NCBI RefSeq assembly: GCF_001613935.1
Contig: NZ_LQCI01000016.1
Location: forward strand, 1-64,000
DNA: 64,000 nt
Direction: 5' to 3'
From: Amycolatopsis regifaucium
GTDB lineage: Bacteria > Actinomycetota > Actinomycetes > Mycobacteriales > Pseudonocardiaceae
A program made the translations under genes and the position numbers. This document shows, in pieces, positions 1 through 8,358 of this stretch. Every line of letters starts with the position of its first letter. Positions within the stretch are counted from its first letter, which is position 1. The notes under the pieces were generated by a model, which worked only from the letters and a program-made list of their open reading frames with translations, had not been told where the DNA came from and ran no database searches.

Positions 1-179
1 AGCGGACGCCATCCGCATCACCCGCAGAAACTGCCGCACGCCATAAGCAAGCTCCAGCTTGCCAGCACGCCACAACTCCTGCGGCAACTCAGGAAGAAAC
101 GTCTCGGACACCCCTCGATAATACCAAAAACTGGTCGAACGGGTGTTCGTATGCCGCTCAGTCTGGCCACACTTTACTG
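1..179 (-). other. Unassigned stretch with an open minus-strand frame
   Basis: One minus-strand frame stays open from about position 300 to the left edge of the window. Its last 60 codons include the pieces LPELPQELWRAGKLELAYG and VRQFLRVMRMASA, which have the composition of real protein. No start codon with a ribosome site is visible and I do not recognise a family. It lies just beyond the remains of an IS30-type transposase, so it could be the end of a host gene cut by the insertion, or chance. The part left of the window would decide. Confidence 0.25.
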
Positions 180-690
180 AACTGCGATGGCATCGAGTTC
201 GTCCTGTGAACACCCGGATAGGCCAGTTTCTTTGGAAGGTGCTGGCGCAGCAACCCATTGACTGCCCAGCTCGCCACGCTGATCCCCAGGTGACGCTGTT
301 TTTGAACGTCAGGAAAGGTTGACGGCTGGTCGAGGGATCACCTCCTCTGCCGTACGACCACGAGGAATACGCGTCAGCATGACAAATCGAGCGCGCCGCT
401 CTACCAAGGTCGCAACCCGCACGCGATCTGCATCGGTGACCGATTTTTTCGCGACTCTCCGTCATCGCGCGAGTCAGAAACGGCAACGGCGAATACACCT
501 CCCGCCCACCCTTACGGTCAACCTCGCGCGACACCGCCGAATGATCCCGCCCAATCCAGACCCCAATCTCCCCAAACGATTTCCCGCGCCTCATCCCGAA
601 CACGATCAAATCACGCTCCACCGACCGCAACGGAACACCACGCGACACGGAACCCAGAACGAGCATTATCCCCCGCCGGTGCACTGACCA
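180..690 (-). pseudogene. Remnant of an IS30-family transposase
   Basis: No intact frame exists, but minus-strand pieces appear in the order of an IS30-type transposase. From about 666 down to 450 an N-terminal helix-turn-helix reads LRSVERDLIVFGMRRGKSFG, then IGRDHSAVSREVDRKGGRE. From about 428 to 330, in another frame, comes the core VATLVERRARFVMLTRIP followed by GRTAEEV. After a stop at 309-311, further pieces NGLLRQHLPK (about 265) and, in another frame, DELDAIAVQ (about 200) match the conserved C-terminal region. The middle of the DDE catalytic domain is missing, so this is a deleted, frameshifted relic that cannot transpose. I see no flanking inverted repeats. Confidence 0.75.
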
Positions 691-748
691 GCTGAGCCCA
701 AGCCACCAAAGGCTGATATCGCCAGCGAGAAAGCTACTGCGCGAAACG

Positions 749-772
749 CCGCATTTAGTCGACTAAATGCGG
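749..772. repeat. Perfect 24-bp A/T-centred palindrome
   Basis: The sequence is CC, then GCATTTAGTCGACTAAATGC, then GG, a perfect palindrome. Its A/T-rich core stands out in this high-GC window. It lies between the transposase relic and the ABM-domain gene, 70 bases before that gene's start. It could be an operator for a dimeric regulator, a terminator, or one copy of a dispersed palindromic repeat. Sequence alone does not choose between these. Confidence 0.7.
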
Positions 773-841
773 ACCAACGGGGTGGTCATGGCAACCACGC
801 AAAGGAAGCGAGCGCGGACGCTGTCGCCTAGCATCGGCACC

Positions 842-1138
842 ATGACGACAGTGGAACTGACCCGCTTCAAGGTCCCCGCCGACCGCGCGGACGAACTGCT
901 CCAGGCGCGAACCGCGATGCTCGCAGATTTCCGCGAAGACCGGGAAGGATTCCTCGACGCCCAGCTGATCCGGGTCGACGACGAAACCTGGCTCGACATC
1001 GTGTGGTGGCGTTCCTCCGGGGACTTCGCCGCGTCGCGGGAGAAGGGCGCGAACCTGCCGGGGATCAAGGCGTTCTTCGCGCCCATCACCGAATTGATCT
1101 CCGCCGAGGAGGGCACCACCTCCGACTACCGCGCCTAG
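842..1138 (+). CDS. Antibiotic biosynthesis monooxygenase (ABM) domain protein
   Basis: The 98-residue protein begins MTTVELTRFKVPADRADELL and has the length and pattern of the single-domain ABM family: a first beta strand, a helix around residues 14-30 and a D-V-W strand near residue 60. Family members form dimeric alpha-beta barrels. Some are cofactor-free monooxygenases acting on aromatic polyketides or haem, others are stress proteins, so the substrate here is unknown. I chose the ATG at 842 because upstream in-frame ATGs (767, 788) add a basic tail not typical of the family. No strong ribosome site is seen. It stands alone, 86 bases before the DUF1684 gene. Confidence 0.7.
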   Translation: MTTVELTRFKVPADRADELLQARTAMLADFREDREGFLDAQLIRVDDETWLDIVWWRSSGDFAASREKGANLPGIKAFFAPITELISAEEGTTSDYRA

Positions 1139-1224
1139 GGCCGCCCACATGCCGGGACGGGAAATATCGCCGTCGGCAGGCTGTTGACCTGGGAGAACGA
1201 ACGAGGTCACGGAAGGGATCGGCG

Positions 1225-2022
1225 ATGAGCACAAGCGTGGACACGTTCACGCGGGACTGGCAGGACTGGAAGACCCAGCGCGAGCGGGATCTCGCCGATC
1301 CGCTCGGCTGGCTCGCCCTGGTCTCCCTCGACTGGCTCGAGGACAAGCCGCGCGCGTACGACGGGCTCCCCGGCTTGTGGTGGCAGGACGCCGACGCGGC
1401 CTACCTCGACCCGCAGGGCGCGGACCTCTCCCATGAGGGGGAGCGGGTCACCGATGTCCGCCGCTTCGAGCTGGTCAACAGCGGCGCGACCACTCGCGTC
1501 GTCGCCGGGGACGTCGAGATCGAGGTGGCGCGCCGCGGTGGGTACCTGATCCGCGTGCACGATCCGAAAGCTCCCGTGCTGAACGCTTTCCGCGGGGTCC
1601 CAGCGTACGAGCCCGACGAGGCATGGGTGCTTTCCGGCACCTTCGAGGCCTTCGACGCGCCGCGCCCGACCACGGTCGGCGCGGTGGTCGAAGGCCTCAG
1701 CCACGTCTACGTCGCGCCGGGGATCGTGCGTTTCGAACACGACGGCGTGGAGCACACCCTCACCGCGTTCAACGGCAAGAAGGACGGCCTGCTCATCCTG
1801 TTCACGGACGCCACGAGCGGCGTCACCACGTACGCGGCGAACCGGTCACTCGCGGTGGCTCCACCCGCCGAGGACGGGTCCGTCGTCCTCGACTTCACGC
1901 GGGCGACGAATCTGCCGTGCGCGTTCACCGACTTCGCGACCTGCCCGTTGCCGCCTGCCGATAACCGGTTGCCGTTCGCGGTCGAAGCGGGGGAGAAGCT
2001 GCCCTACGAGCGGCAAGGCTGA
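1225..2022 (+). CDS. DUF1684 family protein
   Basis: This 265-residue cytoplasmic protein has the DUF1684 pattern: an N-terminal helix (FTRDWQDWKTQRERDLADP) and the segment PLGWLALVSLDWLED, a middle set of strands, then the C-terminal signature FTRATNLPCAFTDFATCPLP, which precedes the family's N-R-L-P motif. The biochemical role of the family is not established. A ribosome site, GGAAGGG, ends about 8 bases before the ATG. Its 3' end overlaps by 19 bases that of the convergent BtrH-like gene. Confidence 0.85.
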   Translation: MSTSVDTFTRDWQDWKTQRERDLADPLGWLALVSLDWLEDKPRAYDGLPGLWWQDADAAYLDPQGADLSHEGERVTDVRRFELVNSGATTRVVAGDVEIEVARRGGYLIRVHDPKAPVLNAFRGVPAYEPDEAWVLSGTFEAFDAPRPTTVGAVVEGLSHVYVAPGIVRFEHDGVEHTLTAFNGKKDGLLILFTDATSGVTTYAANRSLAVAPPAEDGSVVLDFTRATNLPCAFTDFATCPLPPADNRLPFAVEAGEKLPYERQG

Positions 2023-2999
2023 ACCGTCGCCAGCGCCGTCATCGCCTCCTGTTCGCGCTGAGCCAGCTCGGACAGGATGGCGGACGCGTCGGCCAGGTGC
2101 CGAGCGTCGCCGGTTTCCCCCGCCTGTGTGAACAACCGCGCCACTTCGGTCCACAATGGAGTGATCTCGCGATATTTCTCGGCGGCGGTACGGAGACCGG
2201 CGTCGTCGACGAGGGTCGCGCTTTCTTCGAGGAAGTCGCGGTAGAACCGGCGGAAGAGCGCGCCGCCGGTCCCCGCCCGTTCCATCAGGGTGGCGGTTTG
2301 CGGGAGATCGCGGGCCGGGTCGCTGCTGCGGTCGAGCCAATTCCGCACCTGGACGGCGGCTTTGCCGATCCCGCGATAGCCGAGGTTGGCGATGGGCGGA
2401 TTGAGGAACTCCGCCGCGTTGGCTCGCACGGCGGAGCGAACGGCGTCGGAAAGCGGCGTGAGCGACCCGTCCGCGGTAAGGGTGAACGAGAGGTTCTTCG
2501 CCGTCATGGGCCCCTTCTCGCCTCGGGCGCGTTCCAGGCTCTCCCGTGACGTCGTCACCTCACCGCCTTGCTGCGCAGTGTCGACCAGGAACGCTTTTTC
2601 TTCGTCGTAGCCGTACAAAGCGGCGACGTGTCCGCCGAAGTGGACCTTCGAGGTGAAGTACTCGAGGTGGTAGGAATCAAGTTGCAGGCCGACCGGGAGG
2701 CCGGCGTCGATCCGCTCGGCCACGTTCCGCCACGCCGTGCGCGCCGACGTGGTCTCCTTGACGACCAACGCCAGCCCGAGCCGTGCGGTCAGTCTCCGCG
2801 TGATCTCGAGGGGTTTGCCGCGTCCACCGAGGAACGGGAATGGCAGGTTCTTCCCGTCCCAGTAGATGAAGCCCAGACCTTCACCGAGCCCGAACAGCAT
2901 GGGCTCGGACAGCTCTATCCCGGCGTGCCGCAGGAGGACGTCGAGAGTGCTGGTCTCGCAATGTTCGCCACCGGTGGTGGTGATGCCGTCGAGGATCAC
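2004..2999 (-). CDS. BtrH N-terminal domain / DUF4872-type protein
   Basis: The 331-residue protein opens with a papain-like segment, GGEHCETSTLDVLLRHAG, around residues 9-26, with a Cys and a later GGHVAALYGYD region holding the His. This is the layout of BtrH N-terminal domain proteins, where BtrH is an acyltransferase in butirosin synthesis. The C-terminal half is helical and resembles DUF4872. The GTG start at 2999 overlaps the stop of the upstream MerR gene in a GTGA junction, so the two are co-translated. A lone member outside an antibiotic cluster is of unknown function. It may handle a small molecule sensed by the regulator. Confidence 0.7.
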   Translation of the reverse strand: MILDGITTTGGEHCETSTLDVLLRHAGIELSEPMLFGLGEGLGFIYWDGKNLPFPFLGGRGKPLEITRRLTARLGLALVVKETTSARTAWRNVAERIDAGLPVGLQLDSYHLEYFTSKVHFGGHVAALYGYDEEKAFLVDTAQQGGEVTTSRESLERARGEKGPMTAKNLSFTLTADGSLTPLSDAVRSAVRANAAEFLNPPIANLGYRGIGKAAVQVRNWLDRSSDPARDLPQTATLMERAGTGGALFRRFYRDFLEESATLVDDAGLRTAAEKYREITPLWTEVARLFTQAGETGDARHLADASAILSELAQREQEAMTALATVQPCRS

Positions 3000-3799
3000 G
3001 GGCGCACCGGCCAGGCGATTTCGGTGCGATAGGCCTCGGGCGTGACCGAGGGGCCGGGAGCCACGAGGTACAACTCCTCCGCGGGGCCGGCCGGGACGCG
3101 ATCGCGTTCGGCGATCCAGCGGCCCAGTGACCGGTAGGCGGTTTCGACGTCGTCGTAGTCTCCCTCGTGGATCGTCGCCGCGAGGAGACATCCGGGAAGT
3201 TCGGCGGAGTCGACGTCTCCGTCCGCGCGCACCGGCTCGCTGACCGGGACGAACAGTTCGACGGTCAGCTCATCGGGATCGTCGGTGAGGTACCGGGTCC
3301 CGGGCGGCCCCGCCGGTGCGACGCCTTGCGCTTCGAGCGCCGCGAACAGGCGGCCGTACGCCGGCCCGATCAGCTCGGCCAAACCACCCAGCGCGGTCTG
3401 GATCGTCAGGCGGGCGATCGGTTGCGGAGCGCGCGTGCGCTCGTAGACATGCAGCCACCGCGTTGGCTCGGCGAGTACGGAATCGAGTTCGCCGCCGATC
3501 GCCGCGAGTTCCGCGGCCCGCGTCACCACCCGGTCGTGATGCCGTTTGATCGCGGCCTTCACGTCGTCCGGCGTACCCGCGTCGAGGATCTCGGCGATCT
3601 CCGCGAGCGGTACCTCCAGTTCCCGCAGCCGACGGATCAGCCCCGCGCGGGCGAACTGTTCGAGCGAGTACCGGCGGTACCCGGTTCCGGGGTCGATCAG
3701 CGCGGGCACCAGCAGCCCCAGCCGGTCGTAGTTCCGCAGCGCGCGGACCGACAGCCGGGTGGCGTGCGCGAACACGCCGATCGGCATCAAGGTCGTCAT
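2996..3799 (-). CDS. MerR-family regulator with GyrI-like effector domain
   Basis: Of 267 residues, the first ~75 form the MerR DNA-binding unit (MPIGVFAHATRLSVRALRNY, then GYRRYSLEQFARAGLIRRL) and a short coiled coil follows. Residues ~125-267 resemble the GyrI-like/BmrR C-terminal drug-binding fold (PGTRYLTDDPDELTVELFVP ... LYLVAPGPSVTPEAYRTEI). Such proteins distort promoters with long spacers when a hydrophobic ligand binds. Exactly such a promoter sits just upstream (3806-3836), so autoregulation of this gene and the overlapping BtrH-like gene is likely. The ligand is unknown. Confidence 0.88.
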   Translation of the reverse strand: MTTLMPIGVFAHATRLSVRALRNYDRLGLLVPALIDPGTGYRRYSLEQFARAGLIRRLRELEVPLAEIAEILDAGTPDDVKAAIKRHHDRVVTRAAELAAIGGELDSVLAEPTRWLHVYERTRAPQPIARLTIQTALGGLAELIGPAYGRLFAALEAQGVAPAGPPGTRYLTDDPDELTVELFVPVSEPVRADGDVDSAELPGCLLAATIHEGDYDDVETAYRSLGRWIAERDRVPAGPAEELYLVAPGPSVTPEAYRTEIAWPVRP

Positions 3800-3805
3800 G
3801 GGACA

Positions 3806-3836
3806 AGCCTGAACCCTCTCCCCGGGAGAGGGTCAA
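3806..3836 (-). promoter_or_regulatory. MerR-type promoter with 19-bp spacer and dyad
   Basis: Read on the minus strand, a -35 TTGACC and a -10 CAGGCT are separated by exactly 19 bases. The spacer holds a dyad, CCTCTCC against GGAGAGG. This is the hallmark of promoters that MerR proteins activate by untwisting. The -10 ends 6 bases before the MerR ATG, so the transcript would start at or next to the ATG and be leaderless. No Shine-Dalgarno sequence is present, in agreement. Confidence 0.7.
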
Positions 3837-3845
3837 GCCGGTACC

Positions 3846-6752
3846 TCACCCCAGTGACAGCCGATCGAGATCGGGGGCCGACGCTTGGTCGTTGTGGAGT
3901 TTGATCGTGTTCGCCCCCGCCCGCAGCTCGACCGGCACCGAGGTCGTGTACTGGGTGTTGTTCCCCGAGCCGTCGACCTTCACCTCCACCGGAGCGCCGC
4001 CGTTCACCGTGACGAAGTACGAGCGCGGCCCGTTGACGGTGAAGTCGAGGTAGAGGGTGTACCGCCTGGCCTCGGTCACGGTGACGTCCTCGAACAGCAC
4101 GAACGAGCCCGGATCGCCGCCGATGTTGCGGACCTTCTGGCCACCGGAGCACACTCCGCAGTACGTGACCCCGGCGTCGCCGACGTCGTTCGCCGAGTCT
4201 TCGGCCTCCCGCATGAAGACCCGGTCCGCCGGCCGGGGGCTCACCCGCACCGGCTTGCTCACCGATTTCGCCCGCCCGAGCACGTCGAACGACGCGGTGA
4301 CCGGGATGTCGGTCGCGGTGATGTCTTCGGGGGAGTCCAGGGTCCATGAGGCTTCGAGCTCGTGCCCGACGCGCATCGACGCCGCCGTCGCCGGAGCTCC
4401 CCGCAGTGTCCAGCCCGCCGGGACGACCGGCGCCAGGGAGACCTTGCCGATGGTGTCGTCGGCGTCGAGCCGTAGCTTCGCGGTCACCTTCATGGACTGC
4501 CGTCCCGGGGAAAGCCATTGGAGCCCACCGGGTTCGACGGTCAGAGTCGTCTTCGGTGTGTAGGACGAGGATGGCAGGGGAGCGACCGCGATCCGGTCCA
4601 GGTCCGGGCCCGCGGCGGCATCGCTGAACACCTTGACGGTGTTGGCACCGGCGTTCAGCGTGACCGGGAGCGCCGTCGAGGCCACGACTCCGGGCGTGCC
4701 GGCGTCGATCGTGGTCTCCACGGGCGCGCCGCCGTTGACACTCACCGCCACCGACGTCGCGGGTCCGCCCGTGGTGTCGAGCTGGAGCCGGTAGGTCCCG
4801 GCTTCCGCCACCGTCGCCCCCGGAAACGAGACCGCGTGGCGAGGACCGCGGCCGAGCCCGGTGACCTGGAGCGATCCGGAGCAGGACGCGCACGGGTCAA
4901 GGCGGGCGCGGCCGTCGAGGTCGTTACGGAAGGATTCGGCCTCCAGCGGAACCGGTGTGCCGGGGAACGAGCTCGGATAGCCGTACGCCACCTTGATCTC
5001 GTCGATCGCCAACTGCTTGTAGAACGGCTTCGCCTGCGGACCGGCCCAGGTGTCGAGCACTTCGAGTTTGACGAACCGGGTCCGACGTTCACCGAGATCG
5101 ATGAACTGCACCCCGCGGGCACTCGGCATCGCCCCGGTGCGGATCGGTTCGCCCCAGTTCCTGCCGTCGTCGCTGAGGTAGACGCGATAGTCCTTGATCC
5201 GGGACGAGTCCTCGGGCCTGCCGAACGATTCCCGTGCGTGCGTCGGCGACATCTCACGCTGGTTCACCGCGAGGTAGGTCGCCGTCCGCCGCTTGCCGAG
5301 ATCCAAGGTCAGCGAGACCGGCTGCTTGCCGTCGGCGTCCCAGTAGTTCTCGAAGTTCCCGTCGACGAGGTTGGACGCCGGATGCCCCGCACGCGAGGAA
5401 GACGCCGTGGCCTTGATCGTGCGGGAATCGTAAAAGTACCGCTGCCCGGCCGTTTCCACCTTGAACACCGTGTCGTAGGTGTCCCAGTTCTTGATGTCCA
5501 CAATGGTCAGGTAACCGGCGGATTGGCTGAACCGCAGCGGTTTGCCCAAGCGCAGGTCGGATACCTTGGTGACCTGGTAGCCGTTGTCGCGCAACCGGAG
5601 CAGATCAGTTCGCGGCCGCGTGACCACGTGGAGGTATTGCGTTCCGGCGCCGGGCTCGACGGTGATGACGCCGTGCGCGCCGTCGTTCCAGAACCCGGGC
5701 TGCATCCCGCCGTACATGTACCCGCCGCCCTCTTTGCCCTGAAGCGAGGACCTGATCGGTGGTACCCAGCTCGCCATGAAGTTGTTGTACGCCTCCTGCT
5801 GCGGCGGGAACTTCCCGTTCACCATCGGGGTTTCGGCCATCAGCGACTTCATCGACGAACCGGCGTTGGTGATGTAGCGCCCGGTGGACAGCCGGAAGTC
5901 GACGGCCTGATCGGTGCCGTCGTACCACCAGCCGCCGTTGGTCGGCAGTTTGTAGTCGGCTTCGGTGAGCCGCGGCATCGGGGTGAACGCGGCCTGCGGG
6001 TAATCGTAGGCCGGGGTGATGCCGGTCTTCTGCTCGTTGCTGACGGTGTCCATGATCGGCGTGTCCTCGTTGTTGTTGCTCAGCAACCAGGACGGCCGTT
6101 TCTCGCGGATCTGTTCGTAGAGCTTGTTCTTTTCCCAGTACTCGTTGTCGTTGTCGATCCAGAACCCGGCGAGATCGGTGTAGCGGTCCATGACCTCGTG
6201 GAAGAGGTCGTAGCTGTACTCGCCGAATCCGGGCCGCGTGGTCAGGTCCACCTGCTTGCCCTTGTAGGCGGAGTACGCCGCGGAATCCAGGGACTCGACA
6301 CCGGTTTCCTTGTGCCACTGCGGATCGTCGGTCATGTAGAGGATGGTCCGGACGCCCTTGGCGTTGCCCGCTTTGACGAGTTCGCCGAGCAGGTCGCGTT
6401 GCGTCGCGCAGCTTCCCGGGATCTTCGACGGCCACGGCCGCGCGTACCCCAGCCTGCTGTGGAAGGTGGCGAGCACGATGTAGGAGGCGCCGAGTTTGCG
6501 CGCTTCGTCCACCCAGTAGTCGGCGCTCCAGCCGCCGTCGGTGACGGCGCGTTCCCAGGCCGCGCAGTCGGTGTGGCGCGGTGCGGTGAACATGCCCCAG
6601 TGCAGGAAAAGTCCCGCGGTGGCCTCGCGTAGCCACTGCTGGCGGGGATGGTGCACCTCCGCATTCGCCGCCGTCGTGGTGAGCAGGCCCGCCAGCAGGG
6701 CGAGGACGACGGCGAGCCAGGCGGTGCGTTGCGCTCGAACTCTCATGACCAT
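3846..6752 (-). CDS. Secreted GH29-like alpha-L-fucosidase with multiple carbohydrate-binding modules
   Basis: This 968-residue exported enzyme starts with a basic n-region and hydrophobic signal peptide ending near ANAEV (residue ~32). The catalytic TIM barrel (about 35-430) carries the GH29-type opening AGLFLHWGMFTAPRHTDCAAWE and the segment YTDLAGFWIDNDNEYW, where Asp200 is the best candidate nucleophile. An F5/8-type C (discoidin) domain follows at about 445-600, with ATASSSRAGHPASNLVDGNF. Then come a CBM35-like domain (~605-725), a NEW3-like Ig domain (~735-835) and a second CBM35-like domain (~845-968). The expected role is removal of fucose or a related deoxysugar from polysaccharides outside the cell. 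An alternative start at 6746 differs by two codons. No transporter is adjacent. Confidence 0.82.
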   Translation of the reverse strand: MVMRVRAQRTAWLAVVLALLAGLLTTTAANAEVHHPRQQWLREATAGLFLHWGMFTAPRHTDCAAWERAVTDGGWSADYWVDEARKLGASYIVLATFHSRLGYARPWPSKIPGSCATQRDLLGELVKAGNAKGVRTILYMTDDPQWHKETGVESLDSAAYSAYKGKQVDLTTRPGFGEYSYDLFHEVMDRYTDLAGFWIDNDNEYWEKNKLYEQIREKRPSWLLSNNNEDTPIMDTVSNEQKTGITPAYDYPQAAFTPMPRLTEADYKLPTNGGWWYDGTDQAVDFRLSTGRYITNAGSSMKSLMAETPMVNGKFPPQQEAYNNFMASWVPPIRSSLQGKEGGGYMYGGMQPGFWNDGAHGVITVEPGAGTQYLHVVTRPRTDLLRLRDNGYQVTKVSDLRLGKPLRFSQSAGYLTIVDIKNWDTYDTVFKVETAGQRYFYDSRTIKATASSSRAGHPASNLVDGNFENYWDADGKQPVSLTLDLGKRRTATYLAVNQREMSPTHARESFGRPEDSSRIKDYRVYLSDDGRNWGEPIRTGAMPSARGVQFIDLGERRTRFVKLEVLDTWAGPQAKPFYKQLAIDEIKVAYGYPSSFPGTPVPLEAESFRNDLDGRARLDPCASCSGSLQVTGLGRGPRHAVSFPGATVAEAGTYRLQLDTTGGPATSVAVSVNGGAPVETTIDAGTPGVVASTALPVTLNAGANTVKVFSDAAAGPDLDRIAVAPLPSSSYTPKTTLTVEPGGLQWLSPGRQSMKVTAKLRLDADDTIGKVSLAPVVPAGWTLRGAPATAASMRVGHELEASWTLDSPEDITATDIPVTASFDVLGRAKSVSKPVRVSPRPADRVFMREAEDSANDVGDAGVTYCGVCSGGQKVRNIGGDPGSFVLFEDVTVTEARRYTLYLDFTVNGPRSYFVTVNGGAPVEVKVDGSGNNTQYTTSVPVELRAGANTIKLHNDQASAPDLDRLSLG

Positions 6753-6868
6753 CCGCTCTCATCCAGGGCGTGGTTGCCGAGAGATCCGATGATTGCGGCT
6801 GATAATCCAGCGGTCAAGCCCCGATGAGCGGGACACAAGCTCAGTCGTCGGAGGTATATCCCGACGAA

Positions 6869-6894
6869 GCCCTCTCGTGGTGAAACGAGAGGGC
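6869..6894. terminator. Hairpin terminator after the zincin gene
   Basis: GCCCTCTCGT and ACGAGAGGGC form a perfect 10-bp stem around a 6-base loop, 16 bases beyond the stop of the minus-strand zincin gene. The placement fits an intrinsic terminator of the HEAT/zincin operon. No U-tract is obvious, as is common in actinomycetes. Confidence 0.6.
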
Positions 6895-6909
6895 CCGATC
6901 GGTCACGCT

Positions 6910-7596
6910 TCAGATGTTGAAACCCGGGTGGGTCGCGAAAGCGTTGTCGATCACGAGGTTGCCGCGCTGGCGGGCCCGCTCACGCAGCGCCGACGTCGTG
7001 CGTGCGCCTTGGGCGTAGAACCACCACAGGTACAGCGCGCCGTACATCCACGCGCCCTCGTAGCCCCACGTCGAGTCGGCCCCGCTCTGGCCGGCGCCGA
7101 ACACCGAACCGGCGGGGAAATTCGCGTTGTGCGGCTTCCCGCCTTGGTGCCGGGACTCGTGGATCAGCGTCTCGGCGCGGCCGGGAACGTCCTTGGAGTA
7201 CCAGAAACCCAGGTACACCTCGATCCGGTCGTCGACGAACGCGCCGCTGAACGAACGGGCGATGGCGCTGCCGTCGCCGCAAAGAGAGCGCAGGTCGTCG
7301 CAGTTGTCCCGGACGTAGCGGCGTGCCCAGTTCAGCATCGCCCCGGAATAGGCGTCGTTCTCGTAGTCCTGCGCCGAATAGGTCAGCAGGTAGCACGCGT
7401 TGAAGGTCCGGGCCAGCGGCTTGTCGGTATTGCACGGGTCTTCCCAGCCGAAGCCGTCGTCCCAGTAGTCCTTGTTGCCCGAGAAGCCGTAGGTGTTCCA
7501 GAAATAGTCGATGTAGGTCTGATTGCAGATCGAGGCACCGTAGAAATTGTCTCCGGTCACGTTCTTGTCCGGCACGGTGTAGCTGCAAGTGGCCAT
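6910..7596 (-). CDS. Putative zinc metallopeptidase-like protein (HESRH motif)
   Basis: The 228-residue protein has a short zincin-type motif, ETLIHESRHQGGKPHNA, at about 142-158. His-Glu-x-x-His is the zinc site of many metallopeptidases. The protein is rich in aromatic residues and Cys, begins MATCSYTVPDKNVTGDNFYG, and has no signal peptide or membrane segment. I do not recognise a family beyond the zincin-like motif. It follows a HEAT-repeat gene by 36 bases in the same direction and the two are probably one operon, with the hairpin at 6869-6894 ending it. The target could be a protein held by the partner, or the site could bind zinc without peptidase activity. Confidence 0.6.
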   Translation of the reverse strand: MATCSYTVPDKNVTGDNFYGASICNQTYIDYFWNTYGFSGNKDYWDDGFGWEDPCNTDKPLARTFNACYLLTYSAQDYENDAYSGAMLNWARRYVRDNCDDLRSLCGDGSAIARSFSGAFVDDRIEVYLGFWYSKDVPGRAETLIHESRHQGGKPHNANFPAGSVFGAGQSGADSTWGYEGAWMYGALYLWWFYAQGARTTSALRERARQRGNLVIDNAFATHPGFNI

Positions 7597-7632
7597 CGGA
7601 GATCACCTGTCTGTAGAAGGAATTCGTTCGAT

Positions 7633-8358
7633 TCAGGAGCGCGGGGGCTCCGGCGGTGGCACGTCGTCGGTCCGCGAGTCCTTCACGTGGCGACCGCCGA
7701 CGGCCTGCGGGACACCGCGGACGTCGACCCGCCGGATGTTCAGCAACCGATCGTCCTCGGTGCCGCTGAGCGCCTCGCGCACCTGCGCGGTGAGATCGGT
7801 GTCGCCGGTCTCGGCGATGGCCTGGACGGCCGCTCGCCGCACCGTGAACACCTCGTGCCGCACCTGCCGCAACAGCAGGTCCTTGGCCGCCTGATCGCCG
7901 GCGGACGCCAGTCGTGCCAACGCTTCCACGGCGGTGGTGCGGATGATCACCTCTTCGCCGACGGTGCTGATCCCGTGCGCCGGGTCGTCGGAACGCTCCG
8001 GCGGGATCGGCTGGCGCAGTACGTTTTCGAGGACGGAAACAGCCGCCGTGTGCCGCAGGTCGGTGAGCAGCTGGACCAGCCCCCAGCGTTCCAGGTACTG
8101 GTCCTCGGACAGCGCGTCGTACTGCGCGCCGAGCGCCGGGACGACTTCGTCCGCGCGCTCGCGAAGCCGGTCGAGGCTCCGCTGGTAATTGCGTTCGGCG
8201 TCCGCACCGGACGCGGCCATCGTTTCGGCGGCCAGGGTGACCAGTTCGCCGATTTCGCTGTTCGAGAAGCTTCCGAGACCCGAACTGCTCGGGCCCGCTT
8301 CGAGGTTGTCGCCACCCGGGCCCAAAGACGGGGTGTCGGGATTGCGTGGGATCGGCAT
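7633..8358 (-). CDS. HEAT-repeat protein
   Basis: The 241-residue soluble protein has an acidic, Pro/Gly-rich N-terminus (about 30 residues), then helical pairs. The pair TTAVEALARLASAGDQAAKDL followed by EVFTVRRAAVQAIAETGDTD is a clear HEAT/PBS-lyase-like repeat set at about 140-195. A Pro-rich tail follows, ending PPPEPPRS. HEAT repeats bind proteins or nucleic acids. The gene lies directly upstream of the zincin-like gene, suggesting a scaffold or inhibitor for it. No enzymatic motif is seen. Confidence 0.65.
   Translation of the reverse strand: MPIPRNPDTPSLGPGGDNLEAGPSSSGLGSFSNSEIGELVTLAAETMAASGADAERNYQRSLDRLRERADEVVPALGAQYDALSEDQYLERWGLVQLLTDLRHTAAVSVLENVLRQPIPPERSDDPAHGISTVGEEVIIRTTAVEALARLASAGDQAAKDLLLRQVRHEVFTVRRAAVQAIAETGDTDLTAQVREALSGTEDDRLLNIRRVDVRGVPQAVGGRHVKDSRTDDVPPPEPPRS

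Noticed and set aside
319..687. A 122-codon plus-strand frame at the left end
   Set aside because: The minus strand of the same bases carries IS30 transposase segments, so the plus frame is a shadow.
4518..6632. A 704-codon plus-strand frame
   Set aside because: It lies opposite the fucosidase, which has a signal peptide and recognisable domains; the plus frame has none.
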